Source of the DNA: Streptomyces neyagawaensis
GTDB taxonomy: Bacteria > Actinomycetota > Actinomycetes > Streptomycetales > Streptomycetaceae
DNA length: 64,000 bases
Assembly (NCBI RefSeq): GCF_023516595.1
Contig: NZ_JAMGBG010000089.1
Span: 45,791-109,790, forward strand
Direction: 5' to 3'
Part shown: positions 1-8,884 of the stretch, one piece after another
How the letters are laid out: each line of letters starts with the position of its first letter
Position numbering within the stretch: position 1 is the stretch's first letter
Translations under genes and position numbers: made by a program
The notes under the pieces: model-generated
What the model was told of the DNA's origin: nothing
Databases searched by the model: none
The model's input: the letters and a program-made list of their open reading frames with translations, nothing else

Positions 1-80
1 GCTTCTCCGTTCGCTTCTCCGTTCGCTTCTGCGCGGTTCTCCTTCGAGCCCGCGCGGCCGTAGCCGAAGGGGCGCAGCAT
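1..80 (-). CDS. possible start of a divergent gene cut by the window edge
   Basis: A reading frame opens on the minus strand with an ATG at 78-80 and stays open to the window edge. Its first residues would be MLRPFGYGRAG, then a short repeat rich in Glu, Ala and Asn from 12-nt repeats of gcttctccgttc. No Shine-Dalgarno is visible, although a TATGTA box lies 5 nt before the ATG, so a leaderless message is possible. Too little is visible to name it, and it may be non-coding. Confidence 0.25.
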   Translation of the reverse strand, partial: MLRPFGYGRAGSKENRAEANGEANGE

Positions 81-131
81 GGAGGTACATACGGACGGCA
101 GGGAAAGCAGGAAAGAAGGAGGTGCGAGGCC

Positions 132-380
132 ATGGCGAAGTTCATGGACGTCCACCACGGGATGAAGGGCATCACCGCCGAGCAGCTGCGAGCGGCGCAC
201 CAGGCCGATCTCGACATAGAGAGCGACGAGCGCGTCCACTTCGAGCGCGCCTGGGCGGACCCGGAGTCCGGCACGGTCTACTGCCTCTCCGAGGCGCCCT
301 CCGCCGAAGCGGTCCAACGCATCCACGAACGCACCGGCCACAAGGCGGACGAGGTACACCCGGTGCCGCTGACGGTCTGA
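132..380 (+). CDS. DUF4242 nickel-binding protein (SCO4226-like)
   Basis: This 82-residue protein fits the DUF4242 family. Its S. coelicolor member SCO4226 has been described as a small cytoplasmic nickel-binding protein with a ferredoxin-like fold. Seen here: an N-terminal MAKFMDVHHGMKG with a His pair, then alternating predicted strands and helices (AEQLRAAHQADLDIE; SAEAVQRIHERTGH) and a short acidic stretch, all consistent with one small alpha/beta domain. The start is fixed by an AAGGAGG box 10 nt upstream. It stands alone on its strand. Family assignment is strong; metal binding is inferred from the family, and the physiological role is not shown by the sequence. The nickel regulator Nur is encoded 32 kb away. 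Confidence 0.85.
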   Translation: MAKFMDVHHGMKGITAEQLRAAHQADLDIESDERVHFERAWADPESGTVYCLSEAPSAEAVQRIHERTGHKADEVHPVPLTV

Positions 381-555
381 CCCGATCTGCCGAGGGCATG
401 GGGTGGCGATGTGGCGATTCTCGGCCAGTGTTCGGCGGCGAAGGCTCTTGGGCCGGGGCCGGGAGGGCCCGGGCAACCCCCCGCCCTTGTGTCGCGGCTG
501 GCCGATCTCCACTCATCCGCCTCCCCGTGGCCCAGGCCATCCGGGATCATGAGGC

Positions 556-1425
556 ATGCGTTCGGATGACTGGCACCTCACTGAAGACGTCGACGAGTTC
601 CTCGCGCGAGCGGGAGAGTTCCTACGCTCGCGCCCCGCTCTGCACACCACGCAGCTCTCGGTGACGGAGAAGCTCCGTACGCTGGGTGCGGCCGCGTACG
701 AGGGCCAGTTCCCCGTGTTCGGCCGGCTGGAGCGAGGGGGCGAGGTCGAGGCCACGTTCTACCGCTTCCCGTCCCGCGGCATGAACGTCACGTCGCTCAC
801 CCCGGAGCAGGCCGAAAGCCTCGCGGCTCGCCTGACCGCGATGGAGTGGGCCCTGCCGTTCATCACGGCCGACGAGGACACGATTACTGCGTTCACGGAG
901 GCGTGGCACCGGCACACAGGGGCGACGTCGGCAGAGAGGGTCCGGCTCCACCTGTACCGCCTGGGCACGCTCACGCCGCCGGACCCGCACCCGGAGGGCC
1001 GGGGCCGGCTCGTGGGCGAGGGGGACCAGGAACACCTCATGCAGTGGTGCCGTGAGTTCGCGGCGGACGTCGAGGAGGACGTCACGATCGACGCGGCGAC
1101 GTGGGCGAACACCCGCTTCGCCGAGAAGCACTACACGTACTGGGAGGCCCCGGACGGCACCCCCGTGTCGATGGCGGGCGTGAACCCGATGGTCGCCGGC
1201 ATGGCCCGGGTGGACCCCGTCTACACCCCGGCCCACCTCCGCGGCCGCGGCTACGGGGCAGCGGTGACGACGGAGGTGAGCCGAGCCGCCCTGAACGCGG
1301 GCGCCACGGACGTGGTCCTCTACACCAACGCGGCCAACCCCACGAGCAACGCCCTCTACCAACGCCTCGGCTACGTCCGCCTCACCGACATCGCGGTACA
1401 CGACTTCACGTACGCCGGCTCGTAG
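556..1425 (+). CDS. GNAT family N-acetyltransferase
   Basis: A 289-residue protein with a C-terminal GNAT fold. The acetyl-CoA pyrophosphate loop is visible as LRGRGYGAAVTTE near residue 225, followed by a beta-strand/helix ending in the usual NPTSNALYQRLGY motif near residue 260. The N-terminal 140 residues are a less conserved substrate domain. Such proteins transfer acetyl from acetyl-CoA to an amine; the acceptor cannot be told. The ATG has only a weak GAGGC in front. A perfect hairpin lies 60 nt after the stop. No operon partner. Confidence 0.75.
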   Translation: MRSDDWHLTEDVDEFLARAGEFLRSRPALHTTQLSVTEKLRTLGAAAYEGQFPVFGRLERGGEVEATFYRFPSRGMNVTSLTPEQAESLAARLTAMEWALPFITADEDTITAFTEAWHRHTGATSAERVRLHLYRLGTLTPPDPHPEGRGRLVGEGDQEHLMQWCREFAADVEEDVTIDAATWANTRFAEKHYTYWEAPDGTPVSMAGVNPMVAGMARVDPVYTPAHLRGRGYGAAVTTEVSRAALNAGATDVVLYTNAANPTSNALYQRLGYVRLTDIAVHDFTYAGS

Positions 1426-1485
1426 GGTCGACCTCGCCCTCATCAGAGGTGGTGACTGCGTCCTACGCACCCTGTGCGGCAGCCG

Positions 1486-1509
1486 AACGGGCCCGCACAT
1501 GGGCCCGTT
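1486..1509 (+). terminator. hairpin terminator after the GNAT gene
   Basis: Perfect 9-bp inverted repeat AACGGGCCC / GGGCCCGTT with a 6-nt loop, 60 nt downstream of the stop. No U-run follows, as is usual for Streptomyces terminators. Confidence 0.55.
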
Positions 1510-1569
1510 AGAAGCATGGGAGGGCGCGCCACGGATTCGCGCGGGGTGGAGCGTCGTAGCGTCCCCCGC

Positions 1570-2964
1570 ATGACCGCAAGCACACCGCACCAGCCTGCTT
1601 CCCTCAGCCGCCGCGCGGCCCTGACCGGGCTCGCCGCGGGGGCGGGCGCGCTCGCCGTCGGGAGCACCGCCCATACCGCGGCCGCCGCACCCGCTGCGCC
1701 TTCGGCGGCGCCCGATCCGACGCCGGGAGCGATGCGGCTCTTCGCCGATCCCGGCTTCAACTTCGCAGGGTTGCTCGCGCTGGGAGCCGCAGGCATGCGC
1801 GCCTCCGAGGTCGGGGAGGTGCTGACCGCGGTCAACACCATCAACGCGGCGGGGCTCTCCGAGCAGACCTACACCGACACCTTCCGGTCCTGGGGCGACC
1901 AGCTCTCCGCTCCCCCGGCCGTGGGCCGGGACGGCCGCGGGACGCCGTCGCAGACCCGCCGTTTCCGCTCGCTGCGCGCGGCCCAGTACTACGCCCAGGC
2001 GCTGTTCTACGTCCTGGGCACCGACCAGCCCGGTGACGAGGAGGCGGTCTACGAGGCGGGACGCAGGGCCTGGGACACCTTCGCCCGGCTCTGCACGCCC
2101 GCTGCTGTCACCGCCCGGGTCCCGTGGGGCAGGACCCGGCTGCCGCTGTGGTTCTTCCGCCCGGACGGCCCCGCCGAGCGGCGCCCCACCGTCATCCTCA
2201 CCAACGGCAGTGACGGGCAGAACGTGGACATGTGGACCTACGGCGTGTCCGCAGCCCTCGACCGCGGCTGGAACGCCCTCGTCTATGACGGCCCCGGACA
2301 GGGACAGCTGCTGTTCGTCGAGGAGATCCCTTTCACCACCCGCTGGGAGACTGTGGTCGCCCCGATCGTCGACTGGCTGCTGCGGCGCGAGGACGTGGAC
2401 GGCCGGCGCATCGCCCTCACCGGCCTCAGCATGGGCGGCAACCTCGCCCCGCGGGCCGCCGCCTTCGAGCACCGGCTCGCCGCATGTGTGGCGATGCCCG
2501 GATGCCTCAGCCCCTGGCTCGGATTCGACGAGGCACTGCGTGACATCGTCACACCCGACAAGGAGGAGACCAACCGGGTCTGGAACGAGGAGGTCGTCCC
2601 TGGGCTGACCCCGCAGGAGGCCTTCGCGGTCAAGAAGCGCTTCGAGGTCTTCGATCGGAAGGCGCTGCGCCAGGCGCGCCGGGGCAAGGTCCTCACCGAC
2701 CTCTGGACACCGGCGCAGGTGGCCATGGGCCTCGACATCACCGGGATCGTCGGCAGGATCAAGGCCCCGACGCTCGTACTGGACTACGACTTCGAGCAGT
2801 TCTACCCCGGCCAGCCGCGGGAGATGTACGACCTGCTGCGCACGCGGCGCGACTACGTGAAACTGACGAAGGCCACCGGGGCACAGTTGCACTGCTCCCC
2901 GATGGCCCCTCAGCAGCACTGCGACGTCGTCTTCGACTGGCTCGCCGACGTGCTCCGGCGCTGA
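1570..2964 (+). CDS. Tat-exported alpha/beta hydrolase
   Basis: A 464-residue protein. The N-terminus carries a twin-arginine export signal (SRRAAL, then an Ala/Gly-rich hydrophobic stretch and an alanine-rich cleavage zone near residue 35). The body is an alpha/beta hydrolase: the nucleophile elbow is GLSMGGN near residue 280, preceded by the oxyanion strand VYDGPGQGQ, with a candidate acid in LVLDYDFEQFYPGQP and a candidate His in APQQHCDVV near the end. The closest relatives I recall are serine hydrolases of the dienelactone/2,6-dihydropseudooxynicotine type. An upstream in-frame ATG at 1474 exists, but 1570 places the Tat motif at the usual position. Substrate unknown. Confidence 0.75.
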   Translation: MTASTPHQPASLSRRAALTGLAAGAGALAVGSTAHTAAAAPAAPSAAPDPTPGAMRLFADPGFNFAGLLALGAAGMRASEVGEVLTAVNTINAAGLSEQTYTDTFRSWGDQLSAPPAVGRDGRGTPSQTRRFRSLRAAQYYAQALFYVLGTDQPGDEEAVYEAGRRAWDTFARLCTPAAVTARVPWGRTRLPLWFFRPDGPAERRPTVILTNGSDGQNVDMWTYGVSAALDRGWNALVYDGPGQGQLLFVEEIPFTTRWETVVAPIVDWLLRREDVDGRRIALTGLSMGGNLAPRAAAFEHRLAACVAMPGCLSPWLGFDEALRDIVTPDKEETNRVWNEEVVPGLTPQEAFAVKKRFEVFDRKALRQARRGKVLTDLWTPAQVAMGLDITGIVGRIKAPTLVLDYDFEQFYPGQPREMYDLLRTRRDYVKLTKATGAQLHCSPMAPQQHCDVVFDWLADVLRR

Positions 2965-3046
2965 GTGCTCGGCCACCGACTTCGACACGGCCCGACCCGA
3001 ACCGTCCCAAACCTGATGGCCCAGAGACGGCCCCAGCACAGCAACG

Positions 3047-3083
3047 AGCCCCCTACCAGCGGACAACCCGCAGGTAGGGGGCT
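3047..3083. terminator. bidirectional terminator between hydrolase and gpmA
   Basis: Perfect 11-bp stem AGCCCCCTACC / GGTAGGGGGCT with a 15-nt loop, followed on the plus strand by TTCTTC. It lies between two convergent genes and can serve both. Confidence 0.75.
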
Positions 3084-3098
3084 TCTTCAGCGCGCTGG

Positions 3099-3860
3099 TT
3101 ACTTCTTCTTGCCCTGGTTCTTCACCGCTTCGATCGCTGCCGCGGCCGCCTCAGGGTCGAGGTACTTGCCGCCGGGGGTGACCGGGGTGAAGGAGGCGTC
3201 GAGTTCGTAGTAGAGGGGGATGCCCGTGGGGATGTTCAGGCCCGCGATGTCGGCGTCGGAGATGCCGTCGAGGTGCTTGACGAGGGCGCGGAGGCTGTTG
3301 CCGTGGGCGGCGACGAGGACCGTGCGGCCAGCGAGGAGGTCGGGGACGATGCCGTCGTACCAGTACGGGAGCATGCGGACGACGACGTCCTTCAGGCACT
3401 CCGTGCGGGGGCGGAGCTCCGGCGGGATCGTCGCGTAGCGCGGGTCGTCCGACTGGGAGTACTCGCTGCCGTCCTCGATCGGGGGCGGCGGGGTGTCGTA
3501 CGAGCGGCGCCACAGCATGAACTGCTCCTCGCCGTACTCGGCGAGCGTCTGCGCCTTGTCCTTGCCCTGGAGGGCGCCGTAGTGGCGCTCGTTCAGGCGC
3601 CAGGAACGGTGGACCGGGATCCAGTGGCGGTCCGCGGCCTCGAGGGCCAGCTGGGCGGTGCGGATCGCGCGCTTCTGGAGGGAGGTGTGCAGTACGTCGG
3701 GCAGCAGGCCGGCGTCCTTCAGCAGCTCACCGCCGCGCGTCGCCTCCTTCTCGCCCTTCGCCGTGAGGTTGACGTCCACCCAGCCGGTGAACAGGTTCTT
3801 CTCGTTCCACTCGCTCTCGCCGTGGCGGAGGAGGATCAGCTTGTACGGTGCGTCGGCCAT
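3099..3860 (-). CDS. gpmA: 2,3-bisphosphoglycerate-dependent phosphoglycerate mutase
   Basis: A 253-residue glycolytic/gluconeogenic enzyme that interconverts 3- and 2-phosphoglycerate. The histidine phosphatase signature LILLRHGESEWN near residue 10 gives the catalytic His. ERHYGALQGKDK near residue 90 is typical of the dPGM branch, and the second catalytic His is in VLVAAHGNSLRALV near residue 185. Length and motifs match bacterial GpmA. I chose the ATG at 3860 (MADAPYKL) over an in-frame ATG 39 nt upstream, because the family starts just before the RHGE strand. A Lys-rich tail GKKK ends the protein. Transcribed alone, facing a shared terminator. Confidence 0.96.
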   Translation of the reverse strand: MADAPYKLILLRHGESEWNEKNLFTGWVDVNLTAKGEKEATRGGELLKDAGLLPDVLHTSLQKRAIRTAQLALEAADRHWIPVHRSWRLNERHYGALQGKDKAQTLAEYGEEQFMLWRRSYDTPPPPIEDGSEYSQSDDPRYATIPPELRPRTECLKDVVVRMLPYWYDGIVPDLLAGRTVLVAAHGNSLRALVKHLDGISDADIAGLNIPTGIPLYYELDASFTPVTPGGKYLDPEAAAAAIEAVKNQGKKK

Positions 3861-4088
3861 GGCCCCGAGCGTAATCGACGGCCGGGAGACGTCGCCCATA
3901 TGGCCGACAGGCGGACAGTTCCGGCGGGCAGTGAGAGGGGGCGGTGGGGGTGTTGCGGCGCGCGGCTCGGGCGTCGCTTCCGGTCATGGGCGTCAGTTGA
4001 CGGTGTCTGTTAATTGGGTGGTCCGGGGCTCGCCCGCCTTCGTAAGTTGTGTTCGCCGCTTTAGCCGCTTACGTCGTGGGGGACCGTC

Positions 4089-5513
4089 ATGCCACTCGCC
4101 GCTGCCAGACGCGCTGTCCGGGAGTCCGTCTCGGGGCTGCCCCGCGAGTTCTGGTGGCTGTGGACCAGCACGCTCGTCAACCGGCTCGGCGCGTTCGTCG
4201 CCACCTTCATGGCGCTCTATCTGACGCTCGACCGCGGCTACTCCGCCTCGTACGCCGGTCTCGTCGCCTCCCTCCACGGGCTGGGCGGCGTCGTCTCCTC
4301 CCTCGGCGGCGGTGTCATGGCCGACCGGCTCGGGCGGCGGCCCACCCTGCTGATCGCCCAGTCCTCCACGGCCTTCTCCGTCGCCCTGCTCGGCTTCGTG
4401 CAGGACCCCGTCGCCATCGCCGCCGTCGCCTTCCTCGTCGGCGCCACCAGCAACGCCTCCCGCCCGGCGGTGCAGGCGATGATGGCGGACATCGTGCGCC
4501 CCGAGGACCGGGTCCGCGCCTTCTCCCTGAACTACTGGGCCATCAACCTCGGCTTCGCCGTCTCCTCCGTGGCCGCCGGTTTTATCGCCGAGGTCAGTTA
4601 TCTCGCCGGCTTCCTGATCGAGGCCGGTATGACCCTCGTCTGCGCGATCGTCGTCTTCCTGAAGCTGCCGGAGTCCCGGCCCGAGCGGACGGCGGCGGAG
4701 AAGGCGGCCGCCGACGAGGTGGGTCTCGGGACCGTGCTGCGCGACCGGCGGTTCATGAGCGTCGTCGGACTGTCGTTCCTCGTCGCGGTGATCTTCCAGC
4801 AGGGCTCGGTCGGACTGCCCGTCGCCATGGGCGAGGCGGGCTTCACCCCCGCCGACTACGGCCTCGCCATCGCCGTCAACGGCGTGCTGATCGTCGCGCT
4901 CCAGATCCCGGTCACGCGGTTCATCGAGCACCGTGACACCGGGCGGCTGCTCGTCATCTCCTCCGTGCTCGCGGGGTACGGCTTCGGTCTGACCGCCTTC
5001 GCCGGCTCGATCGGGGTCTTCGCCCTCACCGTCTGCGTGTGGACCCTCGCCGAGATCGTGAACGCCCCCACGCAGACGAGCCTCGTCGTCCGCCTCTCCC
5101 CGGTCCATGGCCGGGGCCGCTACCAGGGCATGTACACCATGTCCTGGTCCGTCGCCGCCCTCGTCGCGCCGGTCATGTCCGGTGTCGTCATCGACCGGTG
5201 GGGCGCGGAGTGGCTGTGGGGGCTGTGCGCGGTGGTCGGGACCGTGGCGGGTGCCGGGTACTGGCTGCTCATGCGGCGGATGCCGGAGGGGAGCGCCCCT
5301 GAGGAGGGCGCGTCGGTGGAGGGCCCGTCGGTGGAGGGCCCGTCGGTCGAGGGCGCGTCGGTCGAGGACCGGCCCTGCGAGCAGGCGGTGAACGGGGCCT
5401 CGGTGGTCCCCGCGATCTCCGCTACGCCCGCTGCGTCCACTACGTCGGCCACATCCGCTACGTCCGTCGCGTCCGCCATCTCCCCGGGCCCCGCCCCCGG
5501 AGATCAGCTCTGA
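4089..5513 (+). CDS. MFS transporter with repeat-bearing C-terminal tail
   Basis: A 474-residue major facilitator superfamily protein, probably a drug/metabolite exporter. About twelve hydrophobic segments run from residue 20 to 400. The MFS loop signature between helices 2 and 3 is present as GGGVMADRLGRRPTLL near residue 80. After the last helix there is an 80-residue tail with tandem EGPSVEGPSVEGASVE units and a Thr/Ser/Ala-rich stretch (TSATSATSVASA), which is low-complexity and unlikely to be part of the transport fold. A GGGGGACC box precedes the ATG. Its 3' end overlaps the convergent YbjN gene by 10 nt. Substrate not predictable. Confidence 0.85.
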   Translation: MPLAAARRAVRESVSGLPREFWWLWTSTLVNRLGAFVATFMALYLTLDRGYSASYAGLVASLHGLGGVVSSLGGGVMADRLGRRPTLLIAQSSTAFSVALLGFVQDPVAIAAVAFLVGATSNASRPAVQAMMADIVRPEDRVRAFSLNYWAINLGFAVSSVAAGFIAEVSYLAGFLIEAGMTLVCAIVVFLKLPESRPERTAAEKAAADEVGLGTVLRDRRFMSVVGLSFLVAVIFQQGSVGLPVAMGEAGFTPADYGLAIAVNGVLIVALQIPVTRFIEHRDTGRLLVISSVLAGYGFGLTAFAGSIGVFALTVCVWTLAEIVNAPTQTSLVVRLSPVHGRGRYQGMYTMSWSVAALVAPVMSGVVIDRWGAEWLWGLCAVVGTVAGAGYWLLMRRMPEGSAPEEGASVEGPSVEGPSVEGASVEDRPCEQAVNGASVVPAISATPAASTTSATSATSVASAISPGPAPGDQL

Positions 5514-6079
5514 CCATTGGCTCCCTGAGCCCCTGACGCCCCCGGAGCCTCTGATGCCCCCGGGGCCTCCGGGGCTGGCGGAGCCGCCTGGGGCTCCGCG
5601 TCCCGCGTCAGATGGCTGAACGCGTCCAGGTTGCGGGTGGACTCCCCGCGCGACACCCGCCACGCGTACTCCTTGCGGATCGCGGAGGCGAAGCCCAGTT
5701 CCAGGAGGGTGTTGAAGGCGCCGTCCGCCGCTTCCAGGACCTGGCCGAGGAGGCCGTCGATGCTCTCGGGGGTGATGGCGGCGAGCGGCAGCTTGGCGGT
5801 GACGTACACGTCGCCGAGCTGGTCGACGGCGTAACTCACCCCGTACAGCTTGAGGTTGCGCTCCAGGAGCCAGCGGTGGACGCCGGCCTCGTTCTCGTCG
5901 GGGTGGCGGATCACGAAGGCGTTCAGGGAGAGGGAGTGCCTGCCGACCAGCAGCGAGACCGTGGTGGAGAGCTTGCGTGTCCCGGGGAGCTTCACGACGT
6001 AGTTGCCGGTGCCCGGACTCTCCCACTCCAGCTCGGCCTCGGTGAGGACCTGCTCGATGATCGCCGCTGCGTCAGCCAT
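5504..6079 (-). CDS. YbjN domain protein
   Basis: A 191-residue protein with a YbjN domain (tetrameric type III secretion chaperone-like fold) across roughly residues 1-130: VLTEAELEWESPGTGNYVVKLPGT, then LSLNAFVIRHPDEN and HRWLLERNLKLYGVSYAVD. The C-terminal 40 residues are Pro/Ala/Gly-rich repeats (GASEAPGASGAQGA) and appear disordered. In actinomycetes this gene usually lies immediately downstream of mshA; here it is 94 nt after mshA on the same strand, so co-transcription is likely. Its molecular function is not established. Confidence 0.8.
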   Translation of the reverse strand: MADAAAIIEQVLTEAELEWESPGTGNYVVKLPGTRKLSTTVSLLVGRHSLSLNAFVIRHPDENEAGVHRWLLERNLKLYGVSYAVDQLGDVYVTAKLPLAAITPESIDGLLGQVLEAADGAFNTLLELGFASAIRKEYAWRVSRGESTRNLDAFSHLTRDAEPQAAPPAPEAPGASEAPGASGAQGANGQS

Positions 6080-6172
6080 GGGGCGAGCGTACCCGCCGGT
6101 AGGGGGAGAGCTACGGCAGCCGGGGAGGAGGGGTACGGCAACCGGGGGCGGCGTCGGCGGCGCGCGTGCGGC

Positions 6173-7513
6173 CTACCCGTGGTGGGCCCGCAGTCCCTGC
6201 CGCCGGTGGTCATGGGTTGCCGCCGTGTACACGTCGGCCGTGGCCTGCGCGGCCGTGTCCCAGCCGAAGGACTCGGCGTGGCGGGCGGCGGCCTCGCCCA
6301 TGCGGGCGGGGAGGTCGGGGGTGTCGGCGAAATCGCGCAGCACGCGCGCGTACGCCGCCGGATCGTGCCCCTGGACCAGGAAACCGGTCTGTCCGTCGCG
6401 TACCGCGACCGGGAGCCCGCCGACCGCGGCCGCCAGCACCGGCGTACCGGCCGCCTGCGCCTCGATGGCGACCAGCCCGAAGGACTCGCTGTACGACGGC
6501 ATGACCAGCACGGACGCCGCCCGGAACCAGTCCGCGAGCTGCTCCTGGCCGACCGGCGGCCGGAAGCGCACGACATCGGCGATACCGAGGCGCGCGGCCA
6601 GCTTCTGCAGCCCCTCCGGCTTGGCGAGCCCGCTGCCGCTCGGTCCGCCGACGACGGGCACGACGATCCTCGACCGCAGTTCGGGCCGCTCGCCCAGCAG
6701 GACGGCCACGGCGCGCAGCAGCACGTCGGGGGCCTTGAGGGGCTGGATACGGCCGGCGAACAGGGGGATCAGCGCGTCCTGCGGGAGGCCGAGGCGGGCG
6801 CGGGCCGCGGCGCGGCCGTCGGCGGGGCGGAAGCGGTCGAGGTTCACACCGGGGTGGACGACGGCCACCTTGGCGGGGTCGGCCTCGTAGTGGCGTACGA
6901 GTTCGTCGGCCTCCTCCGCCGTGTTGGCTATGAGGCGGTCGGCGGCGCGTACGACCTGGGTCTCGCCGATGACGCGGGCGGCGGGTTCGGGGGTGTCGCC
7001 GAGGGCGAGCGCGGCGTTCTTGACCTTCGCCATGGTGTGCATGGCGTGCACCAGGGGGACGCCCCACCGTTCGGCGGCGAGCCAGCCGACGTGGCCGGAG
7101 AGCCAGTAGTGCGAGTGGACGAGGTCGTAGTAGCCGGGGCGGTGCCCGGCCCACGCCTGCATCACCCCGTGCGTGAAGGCACACAGCTGGGCGGGCAGGT
7201 CCTCCTTCGCCAGGCCCTCGTACGGGCCCGCGTCGACATGCCGGACGAGGACGCCGGGCGCCAGCTCGACCTTCGGCCGGAGGGCGGCCGTGGTGGCCCG
7301 CGTGAAGATCTCCACCTCGATGTTGAGCGCCGCGAGACGCTGCGCCAGCTCCACGATGTAGACGTTCATACCGCCGGCGTCGCCCGTGCCCGGCTGGTGG
7401 AGCGGTGAGGTGTGCACGGACAGCATCGCCACGCGGCGGGGTTTCCTGTGCAGTCTCAACCGGGACGCGGCGGTCGGAGAGCGTCGCCCGAGCCTGCTGA
7501 CGTAGTGGCTCAC
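6173..7513 (-). CDS. mshA: D-inositol-3-phosphate glycosyltransferase, mycothiol step 1
   Basis: Catalyses transfer of N-acetylglucosamine from UDP-GlcNAc to 1L-myo-inositol 1-phosphate, the first committed step of mycothiol synthesis in the cytoplasm. The 446-residue protein is a GT-B, family 4 enzyme: the N-terminal glycine-rich loop is SPLHQPGTGDAGGMNVYIVE near residue 40, HSHYWLSG follows near residue 130, and the donor-site motif SYSESFGLVAIEAQAAGTP lies near residue 360. The start is the GTG at 7513 (VSHYVSRLGRR), with an AAGGAGG box 8 nt upstream; the frame stays open further upstream, but that is not supported. A SigR-like promoter is visible about 60 nt upstream. mshD is encoded 47 kb away. 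Confidence 0.96.
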   Translation of the reverse strand: MSHYVSRLGRRSPTAASRLRLHRKPRRVAMLSVHTSPLHQPGTGDAGGMNVYIVELAQRLAALNIEVEIFTRATTAALRPKVELAPGVLVRHVDAGPYEGLAKEDLPAQLCAFTHGVMQAWAGHRPGYYDLVHSHYWLSGHVGWLAAERWGVPLVHAMHTMAKVKNAALALGDTPEPAARVIGETQVVRAADRLIANTAEEADELVRHYEADPAKVAVVHPGVNLDRFRPADGRAAARARLGLPQDALIPLFAGRIQPLKAPDVLLRAVAVLLGERPELRSRIVVPVVGGPSGSGLAKPEGLQKLAARLGIADVVRFRPPVGQEQLADWFRAASVLVMPSYSESFGLVAIEAQAAGTPVLAAAVGGLPVAVRDGQTGFLVQGHDPAAYARVLRDFADTPDLPARMGEAAARHAESFGWDTAAQATADVYTAATHDHRRQGLRAHHG

Positions 7514-7576
7514 GTGGCGTTCCTCCTTGCTGCGGGCATGCCGTTCGGAGGGCGTGCGGACCCTCTCGGCAGGGGG

Positions 7577-7603
7577 AACACCGGACGAGGCAGTTCCATT
7601 TCC
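7577..7603 (-). promoter_or_regulatory. SigR-like promoter of mshA
   Basis: On the minus strand GGAAA is followed after 19 nt by GTT, one mismatch from the SigR consensus GGAAT-N18/19-GTT. SigR, the thiol-oxidative stress sigma factor, is known to control mycothiol genes in S. coelicolor. The predicted transcript would begin about 55-60 nt before the mshA GTG. Motif seen; function inferred. Confidence 0.5.
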
Positions 7604-7775
7604 TCTTTGCAAAACAATTACCGATCCTCGCTCAACCGTTCGACCAGGGGTGGGATACGGGGCGCCCGCGGGCTCGTAGCCGGGCGGGCGGGCCAACCAG
7701 GCGCCCTCCAGTGACCCGGGGGCCAGGGGTGGAGCCCCGCGACCCGGCCACCTCCCCTCCGCATACGCTCGGCCC

Positions 7776-8594
7776 ATGGCACGACCCGTCGGCACGGTGA
7801 CCCGCGGCACCACCAACCCCAACCGTCTGCGCCGCATGGACCGCTGGATCGCGGCCACCCACGGCGCCGAACTCCGCCGTGCCGCCACCCCCCTCGCCGT
7901 GGACCTCGGCTACGGCGCCGCCCCCTGGACCGCGCTGGAGCTGCTGCGGCGACTGCGCGCGGCAGCGCCCCGCACCGAGGTCGTCGGCATCGAGATCGAC
8001 CCGGCCAGGGTCGCGGCGGCGCAGCCGTACGCGTGCGACGGGCTCACCTTCCGGCACGGCGGCTTCGAGGTGCCCGTACCGGGCCGTCCGACGCTCATCC
8101 GGGCGGCCAACGTCCTGCGGCAGTACGACGAGGAGGAGGTCGCCGCCGTCTGGGAGCGGCTGTGCGCCCGCCTCGCGCCGGGCGGCCCGCCGTCACCCGG
8201 CGGTCTGCCGGTCTCCACGGGCGGACTGCTCGTCGAGGGCACGTGCGACGAGATCGGCCGCCGGCACGTCTGGGTCGCCCTCGGCCCGGAGGGCCCCCGC
8301 ACGGTCACGTTCGCCACCCGACTGGGTTCGCTGGAGCGCCCCTCGGACCTGGCCGAGCGCCTCCCCAAGGCGCTGATCCACCGCAATATCCCGGGCGAGC
8401 CCGTCCACGCCTTCCTCCGCGACTTCGACCGCGCCTGGGCCGCCGCCGCCCCCTACGCCTCCTACGGTGCCCGCCAGCGCTGGATCCGCACGATCCGCGA
8501 CCTGCGCGCGGACTGGCCGGTACGGGACGGCGTCACACGCTGGCGCCAGGGCGAAGTGACGGTGGCGTGGGAGGCGTTGGCCCCTCGCTCCTGA
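7776..8594 (+). CDS. SAM-dependent methyltransferase-like protein
   Basis: A 272-residue class I methyltransferase-like protein. SAM motif I is seen as AVDLGYGAAPWTALELL near residue 45, and the acidic residue after strand 2 is in VVGIEIDPARVAAA near residue 75. A later strand, TLIRAANVLRQYDEEEV, occupies the motif IV position, with Asn rather than an acidic residue. The second half has a Pro/Gly-rich insertion (GGPPSPGGLPVSTGG) before the final strands. It is divergent from mshA. Substrate unknown. Related proteins are conserved beside mshA in streptomycetes. Confidence 0.7.
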   Translation: MARPVGTVTRGTTNPNRLRRMDRWIAATHGAELRRAATPLAVDLGYGAAPWTALELLRRLRAAAPRTEVVGIEIDPARVAAAQPYACDGLTFRHGGFEVPVPGRPTLIRAANVLRQYDEEEVAAVWERLCARLAPGGPPSPGGLPVSTGGLLVEGTCDEIGRRHVWVALGPEGPRTVTFATRLGSLERPSDLAERLPKALIHRNIPGEPVHAFLRDFDRAWAAAAPYASYGARQRWIRTIRDLRADWPVRDGVTRWRQGEVTVAWEALAPRS

Positions 8595-8803
8595 GCGACA
8601 CCGGTCCGCCCGAGCCGACGGCCCGATCCCGCAGCCTGCCACCCACCACCCCAACGCCTGCCCCCACCACCCCAACTCCCCTGGGAACGAACCCGGTGAG
8701 TCGTTCGTCACACAGACGGGGGCACCGTCATACGGGAGGGAGCCGGGGGAAGGGAGTTCCTGCCCGCCTCTGTCGCATTGCGCGACTACATGGCACGATC
8801 ACC

Positions 8804-8824
8804 CAGGCGCCAGAAGTTACTGAC
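8804..8824 (+). promoter_or_regulatory. possible MtrA-type direct repeat before the NlpC/P60 gene
   Basis: GTTAC-TGACG-GTTAA lies 60-80 nt before the wall hydrolase start. It resembles the GTNAC-N5-GTNAC site of MtrA, which controls cell-wall hydrolases in actinobacteria, with one mismatch. Motif match is from memory and weak. The rest of the roughly 290-nt gap (8595-8884) shows no gene. Confidence 0.25.
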
Positions 8825-8884
8825 GGTTAATCAGTTCTCCTGGCGTGAGTCATCAGCGCCGGGACGGGTTTGGGGGCAAGGGCT

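Noticed and set aside
622..3066. Long open frame (over 800 codons) antisense to the GNAT and hydrolase genes
   Set aside because: High-GC DNA keeps antisense frames open; composition is Arg/Gly/Pro-rich with no domain, while the plus-strand genes show clear motifs.
3993..6026. Large minus-strand frame over the MFS gene
   Set aside because: Overlaps a convincing transporter and the YbjN gene; sequence is Gly/Asp/Arg low-complexity.
8595..8884. c-di-AMP (ydaO-type) riboswitch before the NlpC/P60 gene
   Set aside because: Such riboswitches precede some Streptomyces wall hydrolases, but I could not find the conserved core here.
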